Source: Cordilura impudica (Eukaryota > Arthropoda > Insecta > Diptera > Scathophagidae). From it: a stretch of 64,000 nt of DNA. Positions 41,648 to 53,740 of the stretch are shown one piece after another. Below the pieces are notes generated by a model. The model was given only the letters and a program-made list of their open reading frames with translations. It was not told the DNA's origin and did no database searches. The stretch covers positions 115,650,652-115,714,651 of the forward strand of contig OY821521.1 in assembly GCA_963682025.1 (NCBI GenBank), given 5' to 3'. Position numbers and translations under genes: made by a program. The first letter of the stretch is position 1, and every line of letters begins with the position of its first letter.

Positions 41648-44600
41648 TGATTGCAACTGATGCAAATTCCATATCCCTTCCAGCAAGATCGGAAGTGATT
41701 ATATTGATCAATAATGAGTTCAATGAAAAAGAGGTGTTAGTTCCTCATCAAATACTACAAGAAGGTGTTTATGTTGCGAATTCAGTGACACTAGGATCAA
41801 GGCCTATGGTTAAAATTGTCAATACAACAGACAAAGACTTAATCATTCCCAATATTCAATTGATAAAAGAAAGTCTTAACGACTACGAATTCGTTCATCA
41901 GAGCAATGACCCTCGAAAAAATGGAGAAAAATTGAAAAGATTATTAAAAAATTTTCCTGAATTTGTCGATGGAAAATTAAGGAAATTATGCTCTGAACAT
42001 ATAGACATTTTCGCATTAGAGTCTGAGAAAATCAGTGCTAATAATTTTTATAGACAAAAACTCAGACTAAATAATAATCAACCCGTCTACATAAAAAATT
42101 ATAGAATACCACACTCTCATAAAGAAGAGGTAAATAGACAAGTGGACAAGCTCATAAATGATGATATAGTCGAGCCATAAATGTCAGAATATAATAGTCC
42201 TATTTTATTGGTACCGAAAAAATCGCTTCCGGGTACAACACAAAAACGATGGAGACTGGTCGTTGACTACAGAGGAATAAATAAGAAACTTATACCGGAT
42301 AAGTTTCCCCTTTCGCGCATAGATGATATATTAGATCACCTAGGTAGAGCGAAATTTTTTTCATGTTTAGATTTGGTATCGGGATTTCACCAAATAGAAT
42401 TAGAAGAAGAATCTAGGGATATTACACATTTTTCTACTGAAAAAGGTTCATATGGATTCAAAAGATTACCATATGGTATAAAGATCGCAACAAATTCATT
42501 TCAAAGAATGATGTCGTTAGCTCTTCAGGGCTGTCTCCAGCCCAAGCTTCCTTATACATGGACGATTTAGTCGTAATTGGTTGTTCTTCTGACCACATGT
42601 TACAGAATTTAAAAGAGGTATTTGGCATGTGCAGAAAAAATAATCTCAAGTTACACCCGGACAAGTGTTCATTTTTCTGTCGTGAACTGACATTTCTAGG
42701 ACACAAATGTACCGACAAAGGTATTTTGCCAGATGATAGCAAATTTTCGATAATTGAATATTATCCAACACCGAAAAACGGTGATGAAGCTAAACGCTTC
42801 GTTGCTTTTTGCAATTATTATAGAAGGTTTATACCAAACTTTGCTGAATCATCTCGACATCTAACTAGATTGTCTAGGAAAATAATTCATTTAAATACCT
42901 CAAAAATCAATTATTGAATCCAATGATTATAAAATATCCGGATTTTGCACGAGAATTCTGCAAAACAACGGATGCTAGCAAATATGCTTGCGGGGCTGTT
43001 CTGAGCCAAGATTATGAAGGTATTCAATTACCAATTGCGTACGCATCCAGATCTTTCACTAAAGGTGAAAGCAATAAATCGACAATCGAGCAGGAACTAG
43101 CTGCTATTCATTGGGCGATACAATATTATAGACCATATGTGTACGGTAAAAAATTCCTGATAAGAAGTGATCACAGACCAGTTACCTATCTATTCTCGAT
43201 GAGAAACCCATCATCAAAATTAACGCGTATGCGCCTAGATTTGGAAGAATATGACTTCCTAGTAGAGTACATCAGGGGAGGAGAAAATCACGCGGCCGAT
43301 GCGCTGTCGCGGATTGAAATTACAGACATACGAAATATAGGAGTTACGAATATAATGAAAGTAAAGACTAGACTATAATCTGACAAAGAGAAAAAAGTTT
43401 GAATACCAGGAAAACCGGCACACAAGATAAATAGAAAATGTGAGAGTATATGAGGCAATGAATGCCCAAGAGTACAGTTAAATGCCCCGTTTGCATTTTA
43501 CAAAGGGTAAATTTGTTATCCAAAAAGGAAAGAATAAACTTTCCGAATATAAGTTGCGTGACTTAGTTACTAATGGAATTGTTAACTTAGGTCTTCTTTT
43601 TCCAAAGCTTGAAAAAGTAGCTAGTAATATAGGTCTGACAACTTTGCAACTGTCACTGGATGACAGTGTGCTTATGACCCTAGGGAAGAAAAATTTTATA
43701 ATAAATGGAAATAAGATCTTGCAAGATTTGAAAATAGTACTCACCCCACAATTGTTTAAAATTCAGACCGATTCTGAGAAATTGAAAATAATGCGTAGAT
43801 ATCATGATGACCCCATATGTGGAGGACATCCCGGAATTACTCGAATGATAAAGAAAGCAGATTGAAATATCATTGGAAAGGCATGACGCGAGACATAACC
43901 CGCTATGTCAAGAAATGCGAAAAATGCCAAAAGAATAAGTCTAGATTGAAGAGCAAAGAACCTTTAACTTTAACTCCAACACCGGCAAAAGCATTTGATA
44001 TTGTCCTTATCGATACGATTGGACCATTACCAAAGTCAAATAATGGCAATGAATATGCCTTGACCAACATTTGTGACCTTACAAAATATTTGGTTGCAAT
44101 GCCTATACCAAATAAAAGTGCAAACGTAGTAGCTAAAGCTATTATGAAACACTTTGTACTTACATATGGCCCTATGGGTAGAATACTCACCGACATGGGT
44201 ACTGAGTACGTCAACCAAGTTGTCCAGGAACTTTATGAACTTTTAAAAATAAAGTAGCCTCTACGGCCTGTCATCATGAAACAATGGGAACCATTGAAAG
44301 ATCATACAGAACTCTTAACGAGTACTTAAGATCGTATATATCTAATGACAAATCTGACTGGGACGAGTGGATGAAACTTTTTGTATACTGTATAATATAT
44401 CACCGTCTACGGCCCATGAATATTGTCCTTTTGAACTAATGTATGGGAAAACCCCCACCGAATTTGAATTCTTGGGAAATGGTAAAATGGATCCACTTTA
44501 CAATATTGACGCCTATGCAAAGGAGATTAAATATAGATTGCAAACGGCTCATAGGAGAGCTATGGAAAGCCTCCAAAATTCAAAATTAGTACGGGAAAAA

Positions 44601-44780
44601 CAGTACAACAGGAACTCTAATGAGAAAGATGTTTCTGTAGGCGACTATGTTTTAGTTCGAAATGAAACAGGGCATAAATTAGATAAATTATATAACGGAC
44701 CATTTAAAGTCAATGAGGTAGATAACAGAGGAAATGTAAGGATAACGGACGAAAATGATAGGTCTTCCCTAGTTCATTAG
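41648..44780 (+). pseudogene. pol: Pol of 412-F, 5'-truncated 412-like copy
   Basis: Starts inside the protease C-terminal region (SLPARSEVI) and covers RT, RNase H and integrase of a 412-type Pol. The active site YMDD is near 42553-42566, at a frameshift; RNase H shows TTDASKYACGAVLS; integrase shows IDTIGP, TDMGTEY and GTIERSYRT. Lesions include TAA at 42178-42180, frameshifts near 42530, 43370, 43850 and 44255, and a 36-bp deletion near 42885 in the connection domain. The protein resembles 412-B Pol. No gag or 5' LTR is present to the left. Confidence 0.85.
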
Positions 44781-45218
44781 AACAGAATTAGGAAATATGT
44801 GTGACAATTTTTGACAACTTAAAATCAATATTGAAAGTGCAAATCAAAATTTAATTCCAAATCCTAACTGAATTGCCTTACAAACTAAAATTAAATTTGA
44901 AACTAAAATTAAATTTAAATATAAAATTGGAAAATTTAAATTGAAATTTAATTGAAAAAAAAAATTTTTTTTTAAGGGGAAGGAAAGTACCTTATGAAAA
45001 TTTTAAATAATAGGAATTTTAATCTAAACTTTTATATAAAATAATTATAAATAATCTAATAATTTTAATTTAAACTTATAGATATACTAATCTTAAATAA
45101 TATAATAATTTCAATTTAAATATATACATAATATTAATATAAATTTATAATAACATTAATAGTAATATCAAAGAATGATCAAATAATTATTGATCATTCT
45201 TTTTCTGTTAAAGGGAGG
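44781..45218 (+). other. 3' untranslated part and polypurine tract of 412-F
   Basis: AT-rich without coding frame; ends in AAAGGGAGG at 45210-45218, the polypurine tract. Confidence 0.75.
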
Positions 45219-45569
45219 TGTAGTGTGTTTGATAAGTCGAAGTTATCCTACCTTCAGTTCGGTAACTTAAATGGTAACGTTGAATCATTTATATGTAACA
45301 ATATCCGCACACACCAAACTTAAAGCGTGAGAAATGCATTGCTTGCATTTCTACACATGTAAAATAGTTCTATTTATCTTCATGAGAATTAGCAAGCTAA
45401 GCTAATTCTCAAACATGCATATACTTAAAAATACTAACCTAGAGTTAATGAAAATAAAATACTAACAATAAATAAATAAACGTTGAACATGAACAGTCGC
45501 ACGAGCGGCTGTTCTAAACGAAAACAGAAGTGTTTAAATAAAATAACAAATAAATAAAAATTCATTATA
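45219..45569 (+). repeat. 3' LTR of 412-F
   Basis: Starts TGTAGTGTGTTTG after the polypurine tract. AATAAA words from about 45468. The right end is placed at 45569, where BEL-G coding begins; no second LTR exists in the window to confirm it. Confidence 0.7.
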
Positions 45570-47352
45570 GTACCCAGCCCAGGCACTTATTGACCCAGCT
45601 TCTGAAGCGTCGTTTATATCTGAACGGCTTCAAAATCGCCTGAATTTTCGACGCATTCTACGAATGCTCAAATTTCAGGTGTGAATCAGGCTGTCTCTGC
45701 TACTTCACGGAAAATTTGTCGTATTAAATCATCTTTTATATTGGAGACAATGGCACTTGTTTTACCAAATATGTCTGGTAATTTGCCATCGTTTATAGTT
45801 CCTTCATTTATTGAAGAAAATTTGCCGAACCTTCGGTTGGCTGATGTCATATTTTATGATAACACACCTGTCGATCTATTGTTAGGCGCTGACTAATATC
45901 CGAAAGTTTTGTTAGGAGAAATTCGTCGAGATCTCTTGGGTTCGTTATTGGCACAAAGTACGAATTTCGGTTGGATTATTACTGGTCCAATTTGGAAACC
46001 TCATGTTCAAGTCTATTCTACTAAGGTTGAATTTTCGGAAGAAGATTGCATGAATAGAAATCTTCTTAGATTTTGGGAACTTGAGGAGAATCCTAAAAAG
46101 AAAATGTTATCTACTTCTGATAAAATTTGTGAGGAGAATTATAGGAAAACTACGCTTCGAGGTTCAGATGGTCGTTATATTGTGACCCTTCCTTTTAAAA
46201 CTGAATTCGCTCAACATTTGAATTAAGGTATATCTCGTACGAATGTGCTGAAACAATTTTACAGAACTGAATCTACCCTCCTACGAAAACCTGAAATTAA
46301 GGAAATGTATGATAGCGTCGTTAGGGAATATTTAGACCTAGATCATATGAAATTTGTTTCAGCGTCACCCACCGCAACTTCTTTTGCATGCTATCTACCT
46401 CATCACCCAGTCGCTAAACCCGAACGAAAGACAACAAAATTACGAGTCGTTTTCAATGCTTCGAATAAAACTTCGAACGGTAATAGTCTTAACGACTGCC
46501 TTTATGTCGGATCTACCTTACATGCTGACTTAATCCTCTTGTTTTTAAGATGGAGACTTTTTAGATTTGTTTTCAATTACGACATCACGCAAATGTATAG
46601 ACAGATAAGGTACGATTCTTCTCATACTCCATTTCAACGCATTTTGTTTAGAGATTCTCCGACGGAGGACGTTAAGGACTATGAGTTGCAAAAAGGGACG
46701 GTTGGCGTTAATTGCGCTCCTTATCTTGCCATTCGGACATTACTACTATTAGCGGACGATTCTGAAGCTGAATACCCTTTAGCATCATACATTTTACGAA
46801 AGTGTATTTACGTTGACGACGTCTTGACAGGGACTCACGAAATTTCAACTGCTTTGATCGCTCTTGATCATCTTATAGCGGCTTTGTCTTCTGCTATATT
46901 TGAACTACGGAAATGGACATCTAACGAACGGACAATTTTGAACAGAATTCCTCCTGATCACTTAGTCGACGCTAAACTTTTAACGTTTGTGGAATCTATT
47001 AGTTCTAAGACCTAGGGTATTCAATGGAACGCCCAACTGGACTCCTTTTATTTTAGTGTAAATCCTATTGCATATAAATCGAGCCATACTAAAAGGGAAG
47101 TTTTATCTACGATCGCGAAGTTATTTGACCCGGTAGGTTGGGTAGGTCCAGTTTTTGTTGTTTCAAAGGTGATTATGCAAAAAATTTGGTTGGATAATAT
47201 CAACTGGGATGATTATCTTCCACTTTCAATGGAAAGCAAGTGGCAAAAAATTGTTACTTCGTATCATGAAATCAACAGTATACAAATTCCTCGCTAGGTT
47301 CATTATACACCTGATTCGTCCGTTGAACTTCATGTCTTTTCTGATGCCTCGG
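45570..47352 (+). pseudogene. BEL-G pol, left part: protease to RNase H
   Basis: Begins at the protease active site (ALIDPASEASFI; again Asp-Pro-Ala), then protease end FGWIITGP, RT with YVDD (CIYVDDVLTGTHE, near 46810) and RNase H start (HVFSDAS). After an early frameshift near 45655 the whole stretch stays in one frame and is broken only by point stops: TAA 45894-45896, TAA 46224-46226, TAG 47013-47015 and TAG 47295-47297. It is a sister of BEL-D. The 5' part of BEL-G is missing because 412-F lies on the left. Confidence 0.87.
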
Positions 47353-49610
47353 TTAGTATTCTACCCATAGGGCCATATGTAAGTACAAAGTGTTTCATAA
47401 TAGCTTTAGCTACTATGTTTGCACTTTTATTTGGTATAGGCATTGCAACCAAATATTTTGTAAGGTCACAAATGTTGGTCAAGGCATATTCATTGCCATT
47501 ATTTGACTTTGGTAATGGTCCAATCGTATCGATAAGGACAATATCAAATGCTTTTGCCCGTGTTGGAGTTAAAGTTAAAGGTTCTTTGCCCTTCAATCTA
47601 GACTTATTCTTTTGGCATTTTTCGCATTTCTTGACATAGCGGGTTATGTCTCGCGTCATGCCTTACTCCATTCGAGTAATTCCGGGATGTCCTCCACATA
47701 TGGGGTCATCATGATATCTACGCATTATTTTCAATTTCTCAGAATCGGTCTCAATTTTAAACAATTGTGGGGTGAGTACTATTTTCAAATCTTGCAAGAT
47801 CTTATTTCCATTTATTATAAAATTTTTCTTCCCTAGGGTCATAAGCACACTGTCATCCAGTGACAGTTGCAAAGTTGTCAGACCTATATTACTAGCTACA
47901 TTTTCAAGCTTTGGAAAAAGAAGACCTAAGTTAACAATTCCATTAGTAACTAAGTCATGCAACTTATATTCGGAAAGTTTATTCTTTCCTTTTTAGATAA
48001 CAAATTTACCCTTTGTAAAATGCAAACGGGGCATTTAACTGTACTCTTGGGCATTCATTGCCTCATATACTCTCACATTTTCTATTTATCTTGTGTGCCG
48101 GTTTTCCTGGTATTCACACTTTTTTCTCTTTGTCAGATTATAGTCTTTACTTTCATTATATTCGTAACTCCTATATTTCGTATGTCTGTAATTTCAATCC
48201 GTGACAGCGCATCGGCCGCGTGATTTTCTCCTCCCCTGATGTACTCTACTAGGAAGTCATATTCTTCCAATTCTAGGCGCATACGCGTTAATTTTGATGA
48301 TGGGTTTCTCATCGAGAATAGATAGGTAACTGGTCTGTGATCACTTCTTATCAGGATTTTTTTACCGTACACATATGGTCTAAAATATTGTATCGCCCAA
48401 TGAATAGCAGCTAGTTCCTGCTCGATTGTCGATTTATTGCTTTCACCTTTAGTGAAAGATCTGGATGCGTACGCAATTGGTAATTGAATACCTTCATAAT
48501 CTTGGCTCAGAACAGCCCCGCAAGCATATTTGCTAGCATCCGTTGTTTTGCAGAATTCTCGTGCAAAATCCGGATATTTTATAATCATTGGATTCAATAA
48601 TTGATTTTTGAGGTATTTAAATGAATTTTGACATTCCTCTGTCCACTCAAAAGGAATATTTTTCCTAGACAATCTAGTTAGATGTCGAGATGATTCAGCA
48701 AAGTTTGGTATAAACCTTCTATAATAATTGCAAAAAGCAACGAAGCGTTTAGCTTCATCACCGTTTTTCGGTGTTGGATAATATTCAATTATCGAAAATT
48801 TGCTATCATCTGGCAAAATACCTTTGTCGGTACATTTGTGTCCTAGAAATGTCAGTTCACGACAGAAAAATGAACACTTCTCCGGGTGTAACTTGAGATT
48901 ATATTTTCTGCACATGCCAAATACCTCTTTTAAATTCTGTAACATGTGGTCAGAAGAACAACCAATTACGACTAAATCATCCATGTATAAGTAAGCTTGG
49001 GCTGGAGATAGCCCTGAAGAGCTAACGACATCATTCTTTGAAATGAATTTGGTGCGATCTTTATACCATATGGTAATCTTTTGAATCCATATGAACCTTT
49101 TTCAGTAGAAAAAGATGTAATATCCCTAGATTCTTCTTCTAATTCTATTTGGTGAAATCCCGATACCAAATCTAAACATGAAAAAAATTTCGCTCTACCT
49201 AGGTGATCTAATATATCATCTATGCGCGAAAGGGGAAACTTATCCGGTATAAGTTTCTTATTTATTCCTCTGTAGTCAACGACCAGTCTCCATCGTTTTT
49301 GTGTTGTACCCGGAAGCGATTTTTTCGGTACCAATAAAATAGGACTATTATATTCTGACATTTATGGCTCGACTATATCATCATTTATGAGCTTGTCCAC
49401 TTGTCTATTTACCTCTTCTTTATGAGAGTGTGGTATTCTATAATTTTTTATGTAGACGGGTTGATTATTATTTAGTCTGAGTTTTTGTCTATAAAAATTA
49501 TTAGCACTGATTTTCTCAGACTCTAATGCGAAAATGTCTATATGTTCAGAGCATAATTTCCTTAATTTTCCATCGACAAATTCAGGAAAATTTTTTAATA
49601 ATCTTTTCTT
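47353..49610 (-). pseudogene. Inverted copy of 412-F pol inside BEL-G
   Basis: A minus-strand copy of 412-F 41934-44190, from the protease-RT linker to the integrase core. It shares the diagnostic TAA before MSEYNSP (49362-49364 here, 42178-42180 in 412-F), so it was copied from 412-F after that copy had decayed. It has lesions of its own (a 30-odd-bp loss near 47670) and keeps 36 bp that 412-F has since lost near 48640. No LTR is attached. BEL-G sequence 47176-47352 is repeated at 49611-49787 on the other side. This is not a retrotransposition product. Confidence 0.88.
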
Positions 49611-51891
49611 TGCAAAAAATTTGGTTGGATAATATCAACTGGGATGATTATCTTCCACTTTCAATGGAAAGCGAGTGGCAAAAAATTGTTACTTCGTATC
49701 ATGAAGTCAACAGTATACAAATTCCTCGCTAGGTTCATTATACACCTGATTCGTCCGTTGAACTTCATGCCTTTTCTGATGCCTCGGAAAAGGCATACTC
49801 GGGGGTGATTTATATTCCCATCGAAACCTCCAGCGGCGAAATTTATACCCACTTGTTATCTTGTAAGACGAAAGTGTCACCTATAAAATCGATTTTAATT
49901 CCGCGGCTTGAACTTTGCGGAGCAGTTTTGGCTTTAGAACTTTTGAAGACAGTGTTTAGCGAAATCGATATACAGCTTAACCAGGTTTCGTGTTGGACTG
50001 ATTCTACGATAGTCCTTTCGTGGTTCAAAAATGACCCTTGTTCTTGGACCACCTTCGTTGCGAATAGGGTGTGTAGAATTCAAGAAAATGAAGGCAAGCC
50101 TAATTGGTACCATGTTCGATCTGAGGACAATCCTGCCGATTTGGGTAGACGTGGTATCTCTTCTTCGGAGCTTGCGGATAATGACCTTTGATGGCATGGG
50201 CCGAACTGGCTTCGTCAGGAAAAGACAAAATGGAGTATCACTGATTTCTCTACTCTTGATACTGATATTGAAGGTCATCGTGAAAAGGCTCATGCTTCGT
50301 TATTTACTGACCCACAAGAAAAGGATATAAATGTTGATATTCTTGACGATTTTTCTCATCTTGATCGAGCGCTTCGCGTTTTTTCATAAATTGTTCGTTT
50401 TTTTTATAATAGTCATCCAAATCATAAATCAGGTCGTCATTTATATAAGGATCATACTCTGTCTAGCTGTGAGATTAGAAAAGCTAAATTATATTTAGCC
50501 ATCGTAGCTCAAAAGTATCATTTTGCATATGAGTACAAATGTTTGATAGAGAAAAAACCGTTATGTTCGAGAAGTTTTCTGATTCCATTGAATCCATTTA
50601 TTGATGCAGAGGATGTTATAAGGGTGTTAAAGGTCGTCTGGTTAAGTCACCATCTTTATCTTATACTGAACAGCATCGAATTGTTTTACCCTATTCTAGC
50701 AGATGTACTCTACTTTTAACTGAATTTGTTCATTTAATTTCCATTCACGGTGGAAATAACTTAATGTTGCGAATACTTCGCATCGAATATTGGGTACCAT
50801 GTTTAAAATCGAAAATTCGTGGAGTCATAGGTCGCTGCAAACGGTGCCTAATTGACAAAAGATGGTCATGTCGTCAGATTATGGCGGCACTCCCCCCTGA
50901 AAGAACTACTTTTGATAGGCCCTTTACTGCAACTGGTGTTGACATTGCAGGCCCTTTTGATATTAACAGTTTTACTGGCAGGGCTTGTAAGATTACTAAA
51001 GGCTACGTTTGTATTTTTGTATGCTTTTCTACGAAAGCCATTCATTTAGAAGCGACTTCAGACTTATCTTCGGCTACATTTTTATCGGCGTTTCATCGAT
51101 TTCTATCGCGACGGGGATGTCGAAATACTATTTTTTCCGATAATGGTACAAATTTTGTGGGCGCGTCGCGTGAATTGGAAGAAGATTTTCGAAATTTTCT
51201 TCGGGAATGCCAGACCACCTTATGTTCTACTTATGGTATCCAAGGTCTTACATGGCATTTCATCCCTGCAGGTGCTCCTCATATGGGTGGCCTATGGGAA
51301 GCCGGAGTAAAAATTTTTAAAATTCATTTTCGAAAAGAAACGCAATCTTATAAATATACGTTTGAGGAACCTTCGACGGTTCTGACGAGAATAGAAGCGT
51401 GCCTTAATTCGCGTCCGTTCTGTCCTATGACCGATAATCCTCAGGAACCGGTTGCGTTGACCACTAGTCATTTTTTAATTGGCTCGCCAATACTTGCTCC
51501 CCCGGAACCAAAAATTGACGAATCGCCTATAAGTTTATTAAATCGGTTTCGAAAAATGAAGGCAATTTCTCAGCATTTCTGCCAACGGTGGAAAGAGGAA
51601 TATTTAATGACCTTGCATAAATGTTTTAAAAGGCAACACCCAAATCGAAATATTCAAGAAAATAATTTAGTCGTAATTCGTCATGAACAATTACTTCCAA
51701 CTTCGTGATGATTAGGTATCGTCGTAAAAGTTTACCAAGGTTGTGACGGACATGTTAGGGTGGTAGACATACGCACTGCGAATGAAATTGTAAGACGACG
51801 TATCGCAAAATTGGTCCTTTTGACCAATATTAAATATTATTTAAATATTATTTTTTCTTTCCCTTCGGTGTTAACATGTATCATTTCTTAG
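49611..51891 (+). pseudogene. BEL-G pol, right part: RNase H, integrase, DUF5641
   Basis: Repeats the last 177 bp of the left part, including its TAG stop, then continues FSDASEKAYSG, RNase H, H2C2 and the integrase core: TGVDIAGPF, FSDNGTNFVGA, GGLWEAGVK. Stops at 50189-50191 and near 50386, a frameshift near 50625 and a TGA where Trp is expected at 51706-51711 break it. The DUF5641 end reads VKVYQGCDGHVRVVDIR and RRIAKLVLL. The pol frame closes just 4 bases before the ATG of the 3' ORF at 51896. Confidence 0.88.
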
Positions 51892-51895
51892 CATT

Positions 51896-52938
51896 ATGGA
51901 CCTATTGCCTCATTTCTTCGATGATGTTCTTTTGGAGGATTATGACGACGCAATGGAAGTAGCGGAACCATTACCGGTGGTAATCCTTTTGGCTGCTCAT
52001 GTAATGGCCCCAGCTACTGTTTTTACGCCTTCCACAACAGAAACACCTACTCTTGTTGGTGTGCTTCCTCCGACTGTTGCGCCTACTTCTGTCGCATCAC
52101 ATGCTCCACCGATACCCGAACAATCTTCAACTGCTACGAAAAGCGCGGGCTCGAACATAGAAAAAAATCAGTAATAGATCGTACCAATAGGAAATACAGA
52201 GTTTGTCCGAATAAACATCCGCTACGTTTCTGTCCGGTTTTTAGGAAGATGAGTCACGAGCAAAAGCTTCGTATGGTGATTTTGCATCATTATTGTGCGC
52301 GATGTTTGGCTCACTCTTACACAGCGAAAGATTGTGTGAGCACTTTTAAATGCCGTGAATGTAAAGGTGACCACAACACCCTTCTTCATTCTTCTCGCCC
52401 AAGCTCCGGTTCCCAAACAAAGTCCTTTAAAAAGCAAACTTCGGTGCCTCGTGCTTCTCACTTCTCACTTCGGTTCTATAAGAGCACCTAAGGAAGCTAC
52501 GTGAGCCCAGAACTCTGCACCCTCCGAAGTCAACTTGCCCATACGTCATGTGGTAACGTTCTCTCCACTTTAGTCACCAAATTAAACCTCCCGAAAATAG
52601 TAATTCCCGTAAGAGCTGCTTTGGACCCATGTTGCAAGGTCAGCTACATATGTGAATACCTGGTCCGGCAACTTCGTCTACCCATTTCTATGGTAGACAA
52701 TGACGACTATTGCCGTTTGACGATTGGATCTTCATATGATTCCAAAAATACTATAAATTTTACGGCGGAAGTTTTACGCATGAGAGGTATCCCAACGGAG
52801 TCTGTTCCGGATACCATCAAGGATCAATTTGTTTGGTTTCAACTGGCTGATCCGAATTTTAATCGCGAGCCCGGGACTTCCATTTGCCCAGCTCACCATC
52901 TTTGGCTGGGTAATTTGAGGTCAATCCCCTCTTTAAAG
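51896..52938 (+). pseudogene. BEL-G 3' ORF: zinc knuckle plus protease-like domain
   Basis: A separate ORF after pol. Residues 1-92 (ATG 51896) are acidic, then Pro/Thr-rich (VLPPTVAPTSVASHAPP). After a one-base shift in an A run at about 52157 comes a zinc module: CPNKHPLRFCPVFRKM, CARCLAHSYTAKDC (Tyr where CCHC needs His) and CRECKGDHNTLLH. After a TAA at 52489 a protease-like part follows: VRAALDPCCKVSYICEYL, then VWFQLADPNFN and, shifted, AQLTIFGWVI. This is the same pair of domains as in BEL Gag-Pol, repeated at the 3' end. The usual LLLGAD segment of the protease is missing. Both duplicated copies share these lesions. Function unknown; extra nucleic-acid-binding or a decoy protease are guesses. 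Confidence 0.72.
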
Positions 52939-53180
52939 GTCAGGTCCCATGGACCTCTTAATGAACAAACCCAGCTTTGCTGCTCAGGTCCCTTGGACCT
53001 CCTAAAAAACATCCAGCTTTGCTGGTCAGGTCCCTTGGACCACCTAATAAACATCTAGCTTGCTAGTATGGTCCCATGGACCTCCTAATAAACTTCTAGT
53101 TCTCTGGTCAGGTCTCCTGGACCTCTTAATAAACATCCGGCTATGCTGGTCAGGTCTACTGGACCTCCTAATAAGCATTA
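52938..53180 (+). repeat. Palindromic tandem repeats, six units
   Basis: Six units of about 40 bp, each with a palindromic core AGGTC(C/T)NNTGGACCT and a tail CTAATAAACATC.AGC. The core can form a hairpin in RNA or a cruciform in DNA. They lie between the 3' ORF and the LTR. The second copy of the duplication has five units. Confidence 0.85.
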
Positions 53181-53340
53181 GTTATAAGCGTTTTTGAAAA
53201 AAAAATTAATTGATAAAATAATAGTAAAAGCTGGCTTGAACTGTACTTGTCTTTTTACTTTCTAGCTTATATCATATGAATTTAAGTATATATTCTAAGT
53301 TTTATTGCACCATATCTGTATGCTGCAAGGTGACCGGCAA

Positions 53341-53740
53341 TGTTTGAGCACAAATGCTTAATTTTTGTACATATTTTCATATTTGCACCACGGTTAAATA
53401 TTAACCCCCTTTTGGGTTAATAACTAGTTGGAATCTATTTAACTCCACTTTTTAGCATCTTTGTTAGGAGTTTTTACATAGATTCTAACTAGTAAAACCG
53501 TTAACGGTACCCTTAAATATTGTTTGTCACCCTCTTACATATTTAACTACAATTAGTTGGTACTAGTCTCTTTTTGGCTTTGAAGCGTATCACTACGATA
53601 AACCTGCGACCTTTGATCTTACATCTTTTATACAAAAGGTAAAATTTAAATATATACAACTTGAGAACTTTTATCTCAACTTTTAATATAATCGAAAACC
53701 TTGTTTTTTCATTTCATAATTTTTGCATTTGACGGCAAAC
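53341..53740 (+). repeat. 3' LTR of BEL-G, copy 1
   Basis: Starts TGTTTGAGCAC after GCAAGGTGACCGGCAA, like BEL-D. Contains the inverted repeat 53423-53446 with 53467-53493 and the palindrome CCGTTAACGG (53498-53507). The right end is set near GGCAAAC by comparison with BEL-D (CGCAAACA). Confidence 0.8.

Noticed and set aside
45219..45569. A confirmed target duplication for 412-F
   Set aside because: The 5' end of 412-F is missing, so no second copy of the flank can be compared.
47353..49610. An independent minus-strand insertion of a 412-like element
   Set aside because: It has no LTR, no short target duplication, and shares private stop codons with 412-F, so it is a local inverted copy.
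52222..52461. A 79-codon minus-strand frame over the BEL-G zinc module (repeated at 59358-59597)
   Set aside because: Shadow of the zinc-knuckle reading on the plus strand.
52938..53180. Regularly spaced palindromic repeats as a CRISPR array
   Set aside because: The context is a eukaryotic retrotransposon; the spacers are similar to each other and there are no cas genes.
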